Below are positions 16,601 to 24,394 of a stretch of 39,334 nt of DNA, piece by piece (the stretch's first letter is position 1; each line of letters starts with the position of its first letter). Under the pieces are notes generated by a model. It searched no databases and was not told the origin of the DNA. It saw only the letters and a program-made list of their open reading frames with translations. The position numbers were made by a program, and so were the translations under genes. Origin of the DNA: Sulfurospirillum sp. (GTDB taxonomy: Bacteria > Campylobacterota > Campylobacteria > Campylobacterales > Sulfurospirillaceae); the NCBI GenBank assembly GCA_016735235.1, contig JAERRW010000004.1, forward strand, positions 1-39,334, written 5' to 3'.

Positions 16601-17251
16601 TGTAAAAGAGTATTTTTTTGCTTGTTTAAAAATTTTAGACAATCTAGCCGAAAACTCTTCTACTGTATTTTCATGCGATACTGGATTTATTTGTGAAAAT
16701 AGAGTTGAAATTTTAATAGACATGTAGTCTATGTTAGGATTTTTGAGTATACTCATATATTTTTCTATTCTATCTTGTGCTTCTTTTTCACCAAGAACAA
16801 TCTCACCAATCATATTGATACTAACTCTTGTTCCCTCTTTTTTTCTTTTTTGTAAATGAGTATTTAATAAATTATCTTCTCCTTTTAAAACTACTGTATC
16901 GGTATCATCTCTGACACTTTTAATAAATAACGGAACAGATATATCTGGTATGTAAACACCAATATTTCTAAAAAGAAAAATCAAAAACTTTTCAGGAGTT
17001 GAAAAAAAAGTAGCCATGCCATATTTTGCAAAAATATACTCCACTTGGTCGGCCACTCTTGCGCTATTTTTTGTTCTAAAACTTTGATCCATTAAATCAA
17101 TTAAAAGAATTTTATCTAAAGGACGAGCAAACATTTTTTGCATTTTTTCATGAAAATCTTTCTCAAAATTTGTTATTTTATCCACAGCTCCTAATTGCCA
17201 CTTTTGAGCTAAATCAATAGCACGATTCATTACAATATCACTGTTTTTCAT
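13652..17251 (-). CDS. putA: Bifunctional proline dehydrogenase / P5C dehydrogenase
   Basis: A 1199-residue PutA that oxidises proline to glutamate in two steps. The FAD barrel (about 100-440) shows LRLVKGANMEMEE and the ESARVSIKE-like end. The aldehyde dehydrogenase (about 530-990) has the catalytic glutamate in TAETGGKDAT and the nucleophile cysteine near residue 790 in NNSGQKCS. There is no N-terminal ribbon-helix-helix DNA-binding domain, so it is not a trifunctional repressor. An extra C-terminal domain of about 180 residues makes it longer than minimal PutA. The ATG is preceded by AGGAGATGAG. It is followed on the same strand by the TIGR04255 operon, with a separate promoter between. 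Confidence 0.95.
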   Translation of the reverse strand: MKNSDIVMNRAIDLAQKWQLGAVDKITNFEKDFHEKMQKMFARPLDKILLIDLMDQSFRTKNSARVADQVEYIFAKYGMATFFSTPEKFLIFLFRNIGVYIPDISVPLFIKSVRDDTDTVVLKGEDNLLNTHLQKRKKEGTRVSINMIGEIVLGEKEAQDRIEKYMSILKNPNIDYMSIKISTLFSQINPVSHENTVEEFSARLSKIFKQAKKYSFTNSKGEKENKFINLDMEEYRDLSLTVETFKKVLNKPEFKEFKAGIVLQAYLPDSHEWQVKLTDWAKKRVKNGGSAIKIRLVKGANMEMEETEAGLRHWEICSYTKKIDTDSNYKVMLEYALKPENAPCVHLGVASHNLFELAYGYETAKENDVIDYFSMEMLEGMSESARVSIKEISGEVILYGPTAKKEQFTNAIAYLVRRFDENTGKENFIRYSFGLEAGSEDWEMLKQQFIASFENKKNIFLGAKRTQNRLTENWDDYKGGSFYTKEYCGEPDTDFILPPNKQWAKEIRTKWMKKKGEKIEITPVVVGGKDLIGSRKVKKVVDKSQIKDGVICGKYAIPTAEDLKKAVDVAVADKDGWRDMTHEARFEILAKVANQVRKKRLDLIGVASAEVGKVITETDVEVSEAIDFLEFYGHSVDYFNSFENLEFKGKGVGVIIPPWNFPIAIPVGGITAALVAGNTVIVKPASVSSLCAYELCKCYWDAGISKNTLQFVPAPGSLAGKHLVENTKVDFVILTGGEDTARKMLKARPNLFLTAETGGKDATIVTAMSDREQAIKNIIASAFNNSGQKCSATSLLVLEDEVYNDEDFKSALKDAAASVEVGSVWNYVNRIGTLANHADGNLKKALDSLESNEEWLLKPSYVDDNKFMLKPSIKWGVKDGNFCHMNELFGPVLSVMHAKDLKHAIELVNKTGYGLTSGIESLDARETDYWRENLRAGNLYINRSTTGAIVLRQPFGGMGKSAIGAGRKAGVYSYVTQFMNFKETCNPKVDTEYFHPLVDVIKNWDKETTKGIHKIFKDDFLKLSVTLQSYLKNFKEEFDREHDYSKLRGEDNIFRYIPLKRVSIRVTKGDTLFEIMSRIIAAKVSGVAIHVSVDSVLENSVVSFLYENRDLFLKSTDKILRENEKEFIKCFKNVDRLIYSDISKVSNFVFSEAAKLTKFIVRANPMMEGRLELLNYFEEQSISHSYHRYGNIGARALDK

Positions 17252-17290
17252 CTCATCTCCTTTTACAAAAAAACTATTAAAAATTTATAT

Positions 17291-17926
17291 TTACCTTAAA
17301 CTGTATAGTATTTTCTTCTCTATCTTTATTGAACCATCTTCAAGAAGTTCGGCTTCTCTTAATGATTTTTTTTCACCATTTAAATGAAAGGTAAAATCCA
17401 AACTATTTTTAAATTCTACCTTATATTTGCTAAAAATATTATTCCATGAAATTTGTTTTGAAAGTTTCTTTATAAAAAATAATGCTAGTTTTTGAGGTTT
17501 TATCTCTATATCTAAAATACCAAATTGCTCTGGGGCATGTATTGTGTTTAGGCCAATAGAGCCTATTATTGTATTGCCAATTTTAGTCGTTATAACACCG
17601 CCTATTTTTAAATTATTTATATAAAAATCATTTGGCCATTTTAACCATGTCTTTGAACCCAACTCGCTTAAAACCTCTTTAAGAAGATATGCAAAATAGA
17701 TAGAGATTGACTCCAGTTTCAAATCTTTAGATAACTCTTTACTCTCTATGCAAAAAGAGAAATAAAAATTTCCTCGGTCGCCTTCCCATGAATTTCCACG
17801 ACTTCCTATGCCTGCACTTTGAAAATCGACCCCAACTGCAAATGGTGGCAATATTTTAGACTCTCTTATTTTTTGAATCATGTATTTATGAGTTGATGGA
17901 AGATGTTTATACCAACAAATTTCCAA
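17291..17926 (-). CDS. birA: Biotin-protein ligase (class I, no repressor domain)
   Basis: A 211-residue ligase that attaches biotin to acetyl-CoA carboxylase. The catalytic loop appears as GIGSRGNSWEGDRGNFYFSF (near 41-60), a variant of the family's GRGRRGRxW. The adenylate site reads KWPNDFYINNLKIGGVITT near 99-117, followed by IGSIGLN. There is no N-terminal winged-helix domain, so this ligase cannot act as the E. coli-type repressor. It overlaps the end of fmt by 20 bases, and the pair is probably translated together. Confidence 0.9.
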   Translation of the reverse strand: MEICWYKHLPSTHKYMIQKIRESKILPPFAVGVDFQSAGIGSRGNSWEGDRGNFYFSFCIESKELSKDLKLESISIYFAYLLKEVLSELGSKTWLKWPNDFYINNLKIGGVITTKIGNTIIGSIGLNTIHAPEQFGILDIEIKPQKLALFFIKKLSKQISWNNIFSKYKVEFKNSLDFTFHLNGEKKSLREAELLEDGSIKIEKKILYSLR

Positions 17927-18824
17927 CTTTTAGCCTTTTTCCTCTTATGTAATCAATACTACTCATCTCTTTTTTTGAATTTGGCTGAACACTTTTTAGT
18001 TTTAATGCACCTTTTTTACATGCAACAGTGATACTATTTTCTTCAATAGTTATAATTTTACTCGCCTCTCCTGTTGATTTGGTTATCTCTATCTTTTTAA
18101 GCTTTAACCCAGAATCTAAAAATAGCCCTGGCCAAGGCTCAAATGCTCTAAATTTTGTATAAATTTCACTCGCTGTCTCTTCTTTAAATGAAACCAAACC
18201 ATCTTGTTTTATTATCTTTTTTGCATATGAGGAATCTAAATTATTTTGTTTAAGAGGTTCAATATTTTCAAAGTTTTTTAGTGTATTTATAGCTAATGTG
18301 CCTGCCATTTTTGCAAGTTTATTAAAGAGTATATTTACATTTATATGTTTATTGAGCTTAAAGTATGAAAATCCTAATATATCTCCAGTGTCTAATCCCT
18401 CGTTCATAAGCATTGAAGTTACTCCGGTGAATTTATCTTTATTAAGTAACGACGATTGAATTGGACTTGCTCCCCTATATTGTGGCAATAAAGAAGCATG
18501 AAGATTTATACAAGGTGCAATATCAAGAATAGTTTTTGGCAATATTTGACCAAAGGCCGCTACAACTATAAAATCTGGTTTAAAGGAGTTTATATACTCA
18601 TATACTTCATTAGTCTTAAGAGTTTTAGGCTGATAAATATCTACATGTAAAGATTTTCTTAAAACATACTCTTTTATGTGAGGAGAAGTTAAAATTTGCT
18701 TTCTTCCTACTGGTTTATCTGGTTGAGTAACAAGCAGTGGTATTTTTATATCTTTACATGTAGTAAGTTCTTTAAATATTTCTGTAGCATAATCGGGTGT
18801 TCCCATAAATACAACACGCATCAT
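17907..18824 (-). CDS. fmt: Methionyl-tRNA formyltransferase
   Basis: A 305-residue enzyme that formylates initiator Met-tRNA using 10-formyl-THF. The N-terminal Rossmann-like part starts MRVVFMGTPDYATEIF. The catalytic region holds INLHASLLPQYRGASPIQ (near 108-124, with the N, H and SLLPxxRG elements) and the aspartate in NEGLDTGDIL. The C-terminal half is the OB-fold tRNA-binding domain with FEPWPGLFLDSG. Start at 18824 or the adjacent ATG at 18821. Length is normal. It overlaps birA and follows obgE with a 40-base gap. Confidence 0.95.
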   Translation of the reverse strand: MMRVVFMGTPDYATEIFKELTTCKDIKIPLLVTQPDKPVGRKQILTSPHIKEYVLRKSLHVDIYQPKTLKTNEVYEYINSFKPDFIVVAAFGQILPKTILDIAPCINLHASLLPQYRGASPIQSSLLNKDKFTGVTSMLMNEGLDTGDILGFSYFKLNKHINVNILFNKLAKMAGTLAINTLKNFENIEPLKQNNLDSSYAKKIIKQDGLVSFKEETASEIYTKFRAFEPWPGLFLDSGLKLKKIEITKSTGEASKIITIEENSITVACKKGALKLKSVQPNSKKEMSSIDYIRGKRLKVGNLLV

Positions 18825-18864
18825 TTCTCCTTACATGTAAATTTACTTCAAATTTTTTGAAGCT

Positions 18865-19971
18865 CTAACTCTCTTTTCTTGTTTCATTTACTCCATGTAA
18901 AAGTACATATTTTATAGCTTTTAAATTTTGTCTTGATATAGAAGAGAACGGTATTATAAAATATGGAAGTGATCTGTTGTACTGATTATGACCTTGAATA
19001 TCTTGACAAAATGCAGGAACTTCATCTTCAAAACCAAAATGTTTTCCATGTCTGTTTGGCTCAAGTCCTAGCATTTTTATAAACTCTTTTGATTTGTCCT
19101 TCACCTCTTCATTAGTAAGAGTATCACTTCTAGTAAGTGCGATACCATAAAAATTCTCTGAAAGTTTTTCTGAAAAGTTTTTCACCTCATGAGAAAGAAT
19201 TTTATACTGCTCTTCTAGCTCTCTATAGTTTGCAATATCGATCATAAAAAGTAAAAACTTTGTTCTCTCTATATGTTTTAAAAAATCAAGTCCTAACCCT
19301 TTTCCATCACTTGCACCTTCAATAATGCCTGGAATATCTGCCATAACAAACGATTGAAAGTCATCAGTTTCTACAACTCCTAATTTTGGTGTAAGTGTTG
19401 TAAATTCGTAATTTGCAATTTCTGGTTGTGCATTTGATAAAACAGAAATAAGAGTTGATTTTCCTACATTTGGAAAACCTACAAGCCCAACATCTGCTAT
19501 AAGCTTTAACTCAAGCCTTACACTTCTGCTTTCACCATTAATTCCCGGTTGTGCATAAGATGGTCTTTGGTTTGTTGGTCCTTTGAAGTGTACATTTCCA
19601 AGCCCACCTTTACCGCCTTCAATAAAAAGTATTTTATCTCCATCTTTAACCAAATCTAGTAAAACTTCTCCAGTATTATCATCTATAACCTGAGTTCCAG
19701 GCGGAACTACAACATCATGTGATTCCCCATACTTTCCATAACATTTTTTTGCCATGCCAGCTTGACCATTTTTAGCTTTAATATTTATTGAGCCTCTAAA
19801 GTGAGATAGTGTATGTGTATTTTTATCTACTCTAAAAAAAATATTACCGCCTTTGCCACCGTTGCCACCATCGGGTCCACCCATAATAACATGTTTTTCA
19901 CGCCTAAATGAGACTGCACCAGCACCACCATTACCTGCTTTTAAATTTAAATTTACATTATCTACAAACAT
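18865..19971 (-). CDS. obgE: Obg-family GTPase
   Basis: A 368-residue ribosome-assembly GTPase. The glycine-rich Obg domain (1-158) starts [20 protein letters not shown]. The G domain follows with G1 [10 protein letters not shown]2 region FTTLTPKLG, and G3 [16 protein letters not shown]. The G4 motif reads TRSD in place of the usual N/TKxD, and a G5-like PFSSISRQ is present near the end. There is no large C-terminal acidic domain. It sits directly downstream of rpmA and rplU, the standard L21-L27-Obg order, and binds the large ribosomal subunit. A hairpin at 20046-20067 may partly separate it from rpmA. Confidence 0.95.
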   Translation of the reverse strand: MFVDNVNLNLKAGNGGAGAVSFRREKHVIMGGPDGGNGGKGGNIFFRVDKNTHTLSHFRGSINIKAKNGQAGMAKKCYGKYGESHDVVVPPGTQVIDDNTGEVLLDLVKDGDKILFIEGGKGGLGNVHFKGPTNQRPSYAQPGINGESRSVRLELKLIADVGLVGFPNVGKSTLISVLSNAQPEIANYEFTTLTPKLGVVETDDFQSFVMADIPGIIEGASDGKGLGLDFLKHIERTKFLLFMIDIANYRELEEQYKILSHEVKNFSEKLSENFYGIALTRSDTLTNEEVKDKSKEFIKMLGLEPNRHGKHFGFEDEVPAFCQDIQGHNQYNRSLPYFIIPFSSISRQNLKAIKYVLLHGVNETRKES

Positions 19972-20045
19972 GAAAAACCTCTATCTATTTTAAAATTATT
20001 TATAATATAATCTATTGAGACTAAAAACAGTCTAATTAAAGAAGT

Positions 20046-20067
20046 TAGGCGAACTTTAATTCGCCTA
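20046..20067 (-). terminator. Stem-loop after rpmA
   Basis: TAGGCGAA and TTCGCCTA (20046-20053 and 20060-20067) form an 8-base stem with a 6-base loop, five bases after the rpmA stop. The minus-strand sequence that follows is only moderately T-rich, so it may be a partial terminator or attenuator that lowers obgE expression relative to the ribosomal proteins. Confidence 0.55.
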
Positions 20068-20071
20068 TTAT

Positions 20072-20326
20072 TTATGCAGGAATTACTGAAACTTTGTTTC
20101 TTTTTTTGTCTTTAGGTTTAAACTCAACATGTCCATCTACTAGCGCATAAATTGTATGGTCTGTTCCAATTCCAACATTATCGCCTACATGGACTTTTGT
20201 TCCTCTTTGGCGTATTATAATATTGCCTGCCACTACATATTCGCCACCAAATTTTTTTACACCTAGTCTACGACCAGCTGAATCTCTATTATTTTGAGTA
20301 CTACCTTGACCTTTTTTGTGTGCCAT
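20072..20326 (-). CDS. rpmA: Ribosomal protein L27
   Basis: An 84-residue large-subunit protein with the invariant start [27 protein letters not shown], and the central [22 protein letters not shown]27 reaches the peptidyl-transferase centre through its N-terminal tail. No N-terminal extension of the kind cleaved by Prp in Firmicutes is present. It lies 22 bases after rplU. Confidence 0.97.
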   Translation of the reverse strand: MAHKKGQGSTQNNRDSAGRRLGVKKFGGEYVVAGNIIIRQRGTKVHVGDNVGIGTDHTIYALVDGHVEFKPKDKKRNKVSVIPA

Positions 20327-20348
20327 TAGTTTTTCCTTTTATACTAAA

Positions 20349-20660
20349 CTATGCTTTTTTAATACTTAATACTTTAATTTTAGTAAACTCTCTTCTAAAA
20401 CCTCGCTTTAGTTTAGAGTTTTTTCTTCTACGCTTTTTAAAGATAATTATTTTTTTATCTTTACCATTGCTTATAACTTCTAATTCAACTTTTGCACCAC
20501 TCACAAATGGAGTTCCAACTTTAAGTTTGCCATCATTTATGGCTAAAACTTCACTTACCTCTATTTTCTCTTTTGGCTGAGCGTCAAGCTTGTCGATATC
20601 TATGATATCTCCCTCTTGAACTTTATACTGCTTTCCACCATTTTTAATAATTGCATACAT
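20349..20660 (-). CDS. rplU: Ribosomal protein L21
   Basis: A 103-residue protein with the family pattern [18 protein letters not shown], then [31 protein letters not shown]-like basic tail. It binds 23S rRNA. It is the first gene of the rplU-rpmA-obgE block and shares a divergent intergenic region (20661-20758) with the nucleoside phosphorylase gene. A GGAC ribosome site precedes the ATG. Confidence 0.97.
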   Translation of the reverse strand: MYAIIKNGGKQYKVQEGDIIDIDKLDAQPKEKIEVSEVLAINDGKLKVGTPFVSGAKVELEVISNGKDKKIIIFKKRRRKNSKLKRGFRREFTKIKVLSIKKA

Positions 20661-20747
20661 TAGTATGTCCTTTTCTGAAGAGTTTTTTAATATTAAAGCA
20701 AAGATTATATCTAAAAAAAATTTAAGATAGTATTAAAGTTTATTCCT

Positions 20748-20753
20748 TATAAT
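20748..20753 (+). promoter_or_regulatory. Candidate -10 box, possible leaderless or near-leaderless start
   Basis: A perfect TATAAT ends six bases before the ATG at 20759. A start point seven bases downstream would put the transcript start at about 20760, so translation would begin leaderless at 20759 or at the second Met codon (20768) after a very short leader. Confidence 0.4.
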
Positions 20754-20758
20754 TATGT

Positions 20759-21295
20759 ATGGAAAAAATGACTTTTATTCATACAGCACTAACATGTGAA
20801 GCAAAACCTATTGTAGAGTATTTTAAGCTACAATGCATGCAGACTAAACCTTATAAAATTTATAAAAAAAATAATATAATTTTAATAGTAAGTGGTATAG
20901 GAAAAGAGAAAACCGCTTTATATGTAAAAGATATTTTTAAAAAATTCAATATAAAAAAAGCTATTAATGTAGGTATTGTGGGGTGTAAAAATAAAAAAAT
21001 AAAAATTGGATCACTATTTTGTACTAATAGACGACTAGAAAATATACAACATGCAACTTTAACTAGCGTCGATAAAGCATTAGAAAATAATGAAAATTTA
21101 AAGACTACACTTGTAGACATGGAAGCTAAAATGTTCCTACATGTAAGCAGTAAATTTTTAAGTCAAAAAGATATATATGTTTTAAAAGTCGTGTCTGATC
21201 ACTTAGATACAACAATACCAAAAAAAGAGTTTGTATGGAATATTATAGAGAAAAATTTAAAAGACATGTCAAAGATAGTAACTTCACAAAACTAG
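20759..21295 (+). CDS. Shortened MTAN/nucleoside phosphorylase-like protein
   Basis: A 178-residue member of the PNP/UDP phosphorylase superfamily, about 50 residues shorter than the usual nucleosidases. The key positions survive: E14 in LTCEAKP, the SGIGK turn (45-49), the ribose-binding VDMEA (119-123), and an SD pair at 146-147, where D147 would be the catalytic acid. The deletion falls in the middle, around 90-110. Possible reactions are cleavage of 5'-deoxyadenosine, methylthioadenosine or another nucleoside. It overlaps the radical SAM gene downstream by 61 bases. 5'-deoxyadenosine is a common radical SAM by-product, so a clean-up role is attractive but is inference. Confidence 0.7.
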   Translation: MEKMTFIHTALTCEAKPIVEYFKLQCMQTKPYKIYKKNNIILIVSGIGKEKTALYVKDIFKKFNIKKAINVGIVGCKNKKIKIGSLFCTNRRLENIQHATLTSVDKALENNENLKTTLVDMEAKMFLHVSSKFLSQKDIYVLKVVSDHLDTTIPKKEFVWNIIEKNLKDMSKIVTSQN

Positions 21296-22464
21296 AAAAA
21301 AGTTCTCAAAAGTTTTTAGAAGAAAAAGCTTACATGTATAGGTTGTCATTTCAAGATATAAAGCAACTCATAGATATATCTATTGATTTAGAAATGTGGG
21401 ATGAAGAGAGTATAAAAAAAATTTGGAAAGATAACCAAAACAAAAAAAAGACACTTTTACATGTAAAGAACATGTATGAAGACATAAAAACTAAACCAAA
21501 AAAATATATTAAATTTAAGAGTACTGCAAAAAAACATAAATTTAATTTTACTACATTTGAAAAAGATAAGCTAAGCCTTGGCACATGTCCTGTGGCTAGC
21601 CCAAAAACGAGATGTTGTAATCTTATGACACTCGATGCAGTTGAGAGTTGTGGGTTTGACTGTTCTTACTGCTCTATACAATCTTTTTATAATGAAAATA
21701 ATATAGGATTTGATAAAAATTTTATAAAAAACATAAAAAACATAAAACTTGATGCTAACAAAAAATACCATATTGGCACTGGACAAAGCTCAGACTCACT
21801 TATGTGGGGAAACAAACATGACATACTTAAATCTCTTTTTGAGTTTGCAAGAGAAAATACTAACATAATCTTAGAGTTAAAAACAAAATCGGATAATATC
21901 TCATACTTGCTTGAAAATGAAGTTCCAAAAAATATACTTTGTACTTGGTCGGTCAATACACAAACTATAATAAAAAATGAAGAACACTTAAGTGCAACTT
22001 TAGAGCAAAGAGTTGCAAGTGCTAGAAAACTTGCCAATAAAGGCGTGTTAGTTGGTTTTCATTTCCACCCAATCATAGTTTACGAAGACTATTTAAAAGA
22101 GTACAAAGAGTTAGTAACTTTACTTTTAAAAAACTTTAAAACCAAAGAGGTTGCACTGGTTTCTTTAGGAACTTTAACTTTCATAAAACCAGTTATAAAA
22201 AAACTAAGAAGTCGTAATTTTAAAAGTAAAGTTCTTCAAATGCCCATGGTAAATGCTGGAGACAAACAGTCTTACCCACTACATGTAAAAGAAGAGATGT
22301 TTAAGGAAATTTATAAAGCATTTAGTCCTTGGCATAAAGATGTATATTTTTACATGTGCATGGAAGATGAGAGTCTATGGAGAAAAGTTTTTGGTTACGA
22401 ATACTCTTCAAATAATCAGTTTGAGGAATTTATGATAAATAGTTATATTAATAAAATAAATTGA
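21235..22464 (+). CDS. Spore photoproduct lyase-like radical SAM protein
   Basis: A 409-residue radical SAM protein. The cluster motif is C139-x3-C143-x2-C146 (CGFDCSYC). Flanking features match the spore photoproduct lyase family: LGTCPVASPKTRCC just before, GTGQSSDSLMW in the SAM region, ELKTKSDNI, LCTWSVNTQ, and GFHFHPIIVYE. True SPL repairs the 5-thyminyl-dihydrothymine lesion in spores using a cysteine hydrogen donor; several cysteines (including the one in FYMCMED) are present. The bacterium is not expected to sporulate, so the lesion or substrate is open. The start lies 61 bases inside the previous gene; a later Met (34, inside an ACATGT word) is possible. Confidence 0.85.
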   Translation: MEYYREKFKRHVKDSNFTKLEKSSQKFLEEKAYMYRLSFQDIKQLIDISIDLEMWDEESIKKIWKDNQNKKKTLLHVKNMYEDIKTKPKKYIKFKSTAKKHKFNFTTFEKDKLSLGTCPVASPKTRCCNLMTLDAVESCGFDCSYCSIQSFYNENNIGFDKNFIKNIKNIKLDANKKYHIGTGQSSDSLMWGNKHDILKSLFEFARENTNIILELKTKSDNISYLLENEVPKNILCTWSVNTQTIIKNEEHLSATLEQRVASARKLANKGVLVGFHFHPIIVYEDYLKEYKELVTLLLKNFKTKEVALVSLGTLTFIKPVIKKLRSRNFKSKVLQMPMVNAGDKQSYPLHVKEEMFKEIYKAFSPWHKDVYFYMCMEDESLWRKVFGYEYSSNNQFEEFMINSYINKIN

Positions 22465-22540
22465 ATGAGTTTGATGAATTTATGTTTTGAATTTTGTGGG
22501 TAGATTAGATTAAAATACAATTTATATACCTCAAATATGC

Positions 22541-22546
22541 TACAAT
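22541..22546 (+). promoter_or_regulatory. Extended -10 box of xerH, possible leaderless start
   Basis: TACAAT preceded by TGC forms an extended -10. The ATG at 22553 is seven bases after it, so the transcript would start at or next to the start codon. No Shine-Dalgarno sequence is visible upstream. Confidence 0.4.
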
Positions 22547-22552
22547 ATAATT

Positions 22553-23614
22553 ATGAGATACCCTTTAGATAATAAAAAAAAATTCAATAATAATTTACTT
22601 TTTTGGTTGGATAGATTTGTAAAATCAAAATTAACTTCACTTTCAAATAGACATGTAACTAACAATAAAAAGTTATCTTATATAATAGGCATGTTAAATA
22701 GAGGTACAAAAAATATTGATGAGTTAAAACAACTAACTAAAGATGCAAGAAATATAGGGCTTATAGGAATCAATACATATATAAATCCGCTTGTAAAATT
22801 TTATAAATACATAATCCAATTTAACTATAAAAGTATAAAATATATAGACGAAGAGGTTTTAAGTGAATTTTTAGCTTCTCAAACTGGATCACTTAGCGAT
22901 GCTACTAAAAAAAACTATCGCATGTCATTAGTTGCTTTTTTCTCTTTTATAGATAAACAAAATGAAGACAAAAAAGGTAACTCTCATCAGTTTAGAATTG
23001 AACTTAAAAATTGGGGAGGACTAAAAAGTTCTCATGCAACAAAACTACCATCTCATATGAGAGATGAGGAGCTAAAAAGATTTTTAGACGCTATAGAGAC
23101 AACAGAATTTAAAAATTATGCTAGAGCAAAAAATAGACTTCTTATAAAAACTATTCTATATAGTGGTATGAGAGTTAGCGAGGCTTTAGGTCTACATGTA
23201 AAAGATGTAATTCTTGAAGATGATTTTTATGTTTTTGGCATAAAAGGAAAAGGCAATAAGCCAAGAATTGCTATGATAAAAAGTCAATATCTTAAAAAAG
23301 ATTTGCAAGAGTGGCTACATGTTAGAGATAAAAATTCACTTTTTCTTTTTCAAAGTCGCACCGCAAAACCTTTAACACAATCTTATGTGAGTTATATTAT
23401 GGATAAAATTCTTATTAATGCTGGTGTAAGAAAAGAGAAAAATGGGGCACACATGCTTAGACACACTTTTGCAACTAAACTTTATCAAAAAAATAGAGAT
23501 TTGGTTTTAGTGCAAGAAGCATTGGGTCATGCTGACATAAACACTTCAAGAATCTATACACATTTTGACAAAGAGAGATTAAAAATAGCGGCTAATACAA
23601 TGGATGACATGTAG
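22553..23614 (+). CDS. xerH: XerH-type tyrosine recombinase
   Basis: A 353-residue site-specific recombinase. The core-binding domain covers about 1-160 and the catalytic domain 165-353, with R207 (SGMRVSEAL), K233 (KGKGNKP), H300 and R303 (HMLRHTF), H326 (LGHADI) and nucleophile Y335 (SRIYTHF). Campylobacterota use a single XerH acting at difH to resolve chromosome dimers, in place of XerC and XerD. Length and motif spacing match that group closely. I looked for a difH-like palindrome in the flanking gaps and found none. It probably has its own promoter and a leaderless start. Confidence 0.92.
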   Translation: MRYPLDNKKKFNNNLLFWLDRFVKSKLTSLSNRHVTNNKKLSYIIGMLNRGTKNIDELKQLTKDARNIGLIGINTYINPLVKFYKYIIQFNYKSIKYIDEEVLSEFLASQTGSLSDATKKNYRMSLVAFFSFIDKQNEDKKGNSHQFRIELKNWGGLKSSHATKLPSHMRDEELKRFLDAIETTEFKNYARAKNRLLIKTILYSGMRVSEALGLHVKDVILEDDFYVFGIKGKGNKPRIAMIKSQYLKKDLQEWLHVRDKNSLFLFQSRTAKPLTQSYVSYIMDKILINAGVRKEKNGAHMLRHTFATKLYQKNRDLVLVQEALGHADINTSRIYTHFDKERLKIAANTMDDM

Positions 23615-23648
23615 ATATATACCGTCCCATTTTCAAGACTAATCCAAA

Positions 23649-23890
23649 ACTATTTTATATCCACCTCTCTATGTACCTCAAGCAACATATCTTTAGACTC
23701 GTTTCTCTCACCAGATTTGTCATATGTTCGATTGAAGTGGAAATCTTTCTGGATGCTCTATCATATCTAAACTCAAATCTACATCTAAATTTTCCCAATA
23801 TAAATGTCCTTGTACAAAACTTTCAACTTTTGCTAATTCAATTTGTGGGTCAAGACAAAATTTAGCTTCACCTTTTTGACACTGGCAAAT
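23649..23890 (-). pseudogene. Frameshifted, truncated DUF4160-like gene remnant
   Basis: The minus strand reads as protein in two adjoining frames. The first holds CQKGEAKFCLDPQIELAK, which resembles the core of DUF4160 proteins, then DVDLSLDMIEHPERFP. Near 23730 the frame shifts by one base and continues RTYDKSGERNESKDMLLEV to a TAG at 23649-23651. There is no start; an in-frame stop lies at 23891-23893, against the next gene. It fills the gap between xerH and the TIR-like gene. The family call is by pattern only. Confidence 0.45.
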
Positions 23891-23902
23891 TTATATCCTC
23901 AC

Positions 23903-24394
23903 TTATAGTTGTACATAATCCCAACAGTATGTTCTATCGCTTGGTGCTTTACTTTTATTTTTGTTATATTCCGTTGGAAAATTATCCAATGCATGTTTTA
24001 CCTTTTTTGATTCAAACGGAACTGATACGAAATAAGCTTTATTTTTTAAAATAGGTGGTGTATTTGTATCTGCCTGATTCGATTCATTTAAATTAACAGC
24101 AATAATCGGTATATCCATACTAATAGCTATTTCTAATTCCCATTTAACATATGTATATAAATTTTTTGTGCTATCACCAACTAATACAACTACTTGTTTT
24201 GTATTATCCATTCTTTCTCTAAGTTTACTTTTTATTGTTTCTTCTGATGAACCGTCTCTTAAGTTGTTTAAGTCATGAGCATCATGAAAATTAAAATCTA
24301 TTTTATCATTCTCTTTCCAAGCAGTCATTAGTCTATAATATCTCATATCATTATTTGAGTCAAATATAATATATGTTTTATTTTTGTAACTCAT
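23903..24394 (-). CDS. ThsB/DUF1863-like TIR domain protein
   Basis: A 163-residue single-domain protein with the TIR-like (DUF1863/MTH538) layout: strand KTYIIFDSNND near 6-16, FNFHDAHDLNN with the D-rich loop (about 35-44), a lysine-rich helix ETIKSKLRERMDNTKQVVVLVGDST, and YVKWELEIAISMDIPIIAVNL at 82-102. E86 in KWELE sits where Thoeris ThsB proteins carry their catalytic glutamate (from memory of ThsB; not checked by alignment). Such proteins make NAD-derived signals that activate a partner. The ATG at 24394 has AAGGAAG upstream and is preferred over an earlier in-frame ATG. It overlaps the upstream membrane protein gene by 17 bases. Confidence 0.7.
   Translation of the reverse strand: MSYKNKTYIIFDSNNDMRYYRLMTAWKENDKIDFNFHDAHDLNNLRDGSSEETIKSKLRERMDNTKQVVVLVGDSTKNLYTYVKWELEIAISMDIPIIAVNLNESNQADTNTPPILKNKAYFVSVPFESKKVKHALDNFPTEYNKNKSKAPSDRTYCWDYVQL

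Noticed and set aside
22465-22552. difH recombination site near xerH
   Set aside because: No palindromic site of the expected type is visible in the gaps on either side of xerH.
23671-23865. 64-codon plus-strand ORF after xerH
   Set aside because: The minus strand of the same stretch holds recognisable, frameshifted protein sequence, so the plus-strand frame is a shadow.
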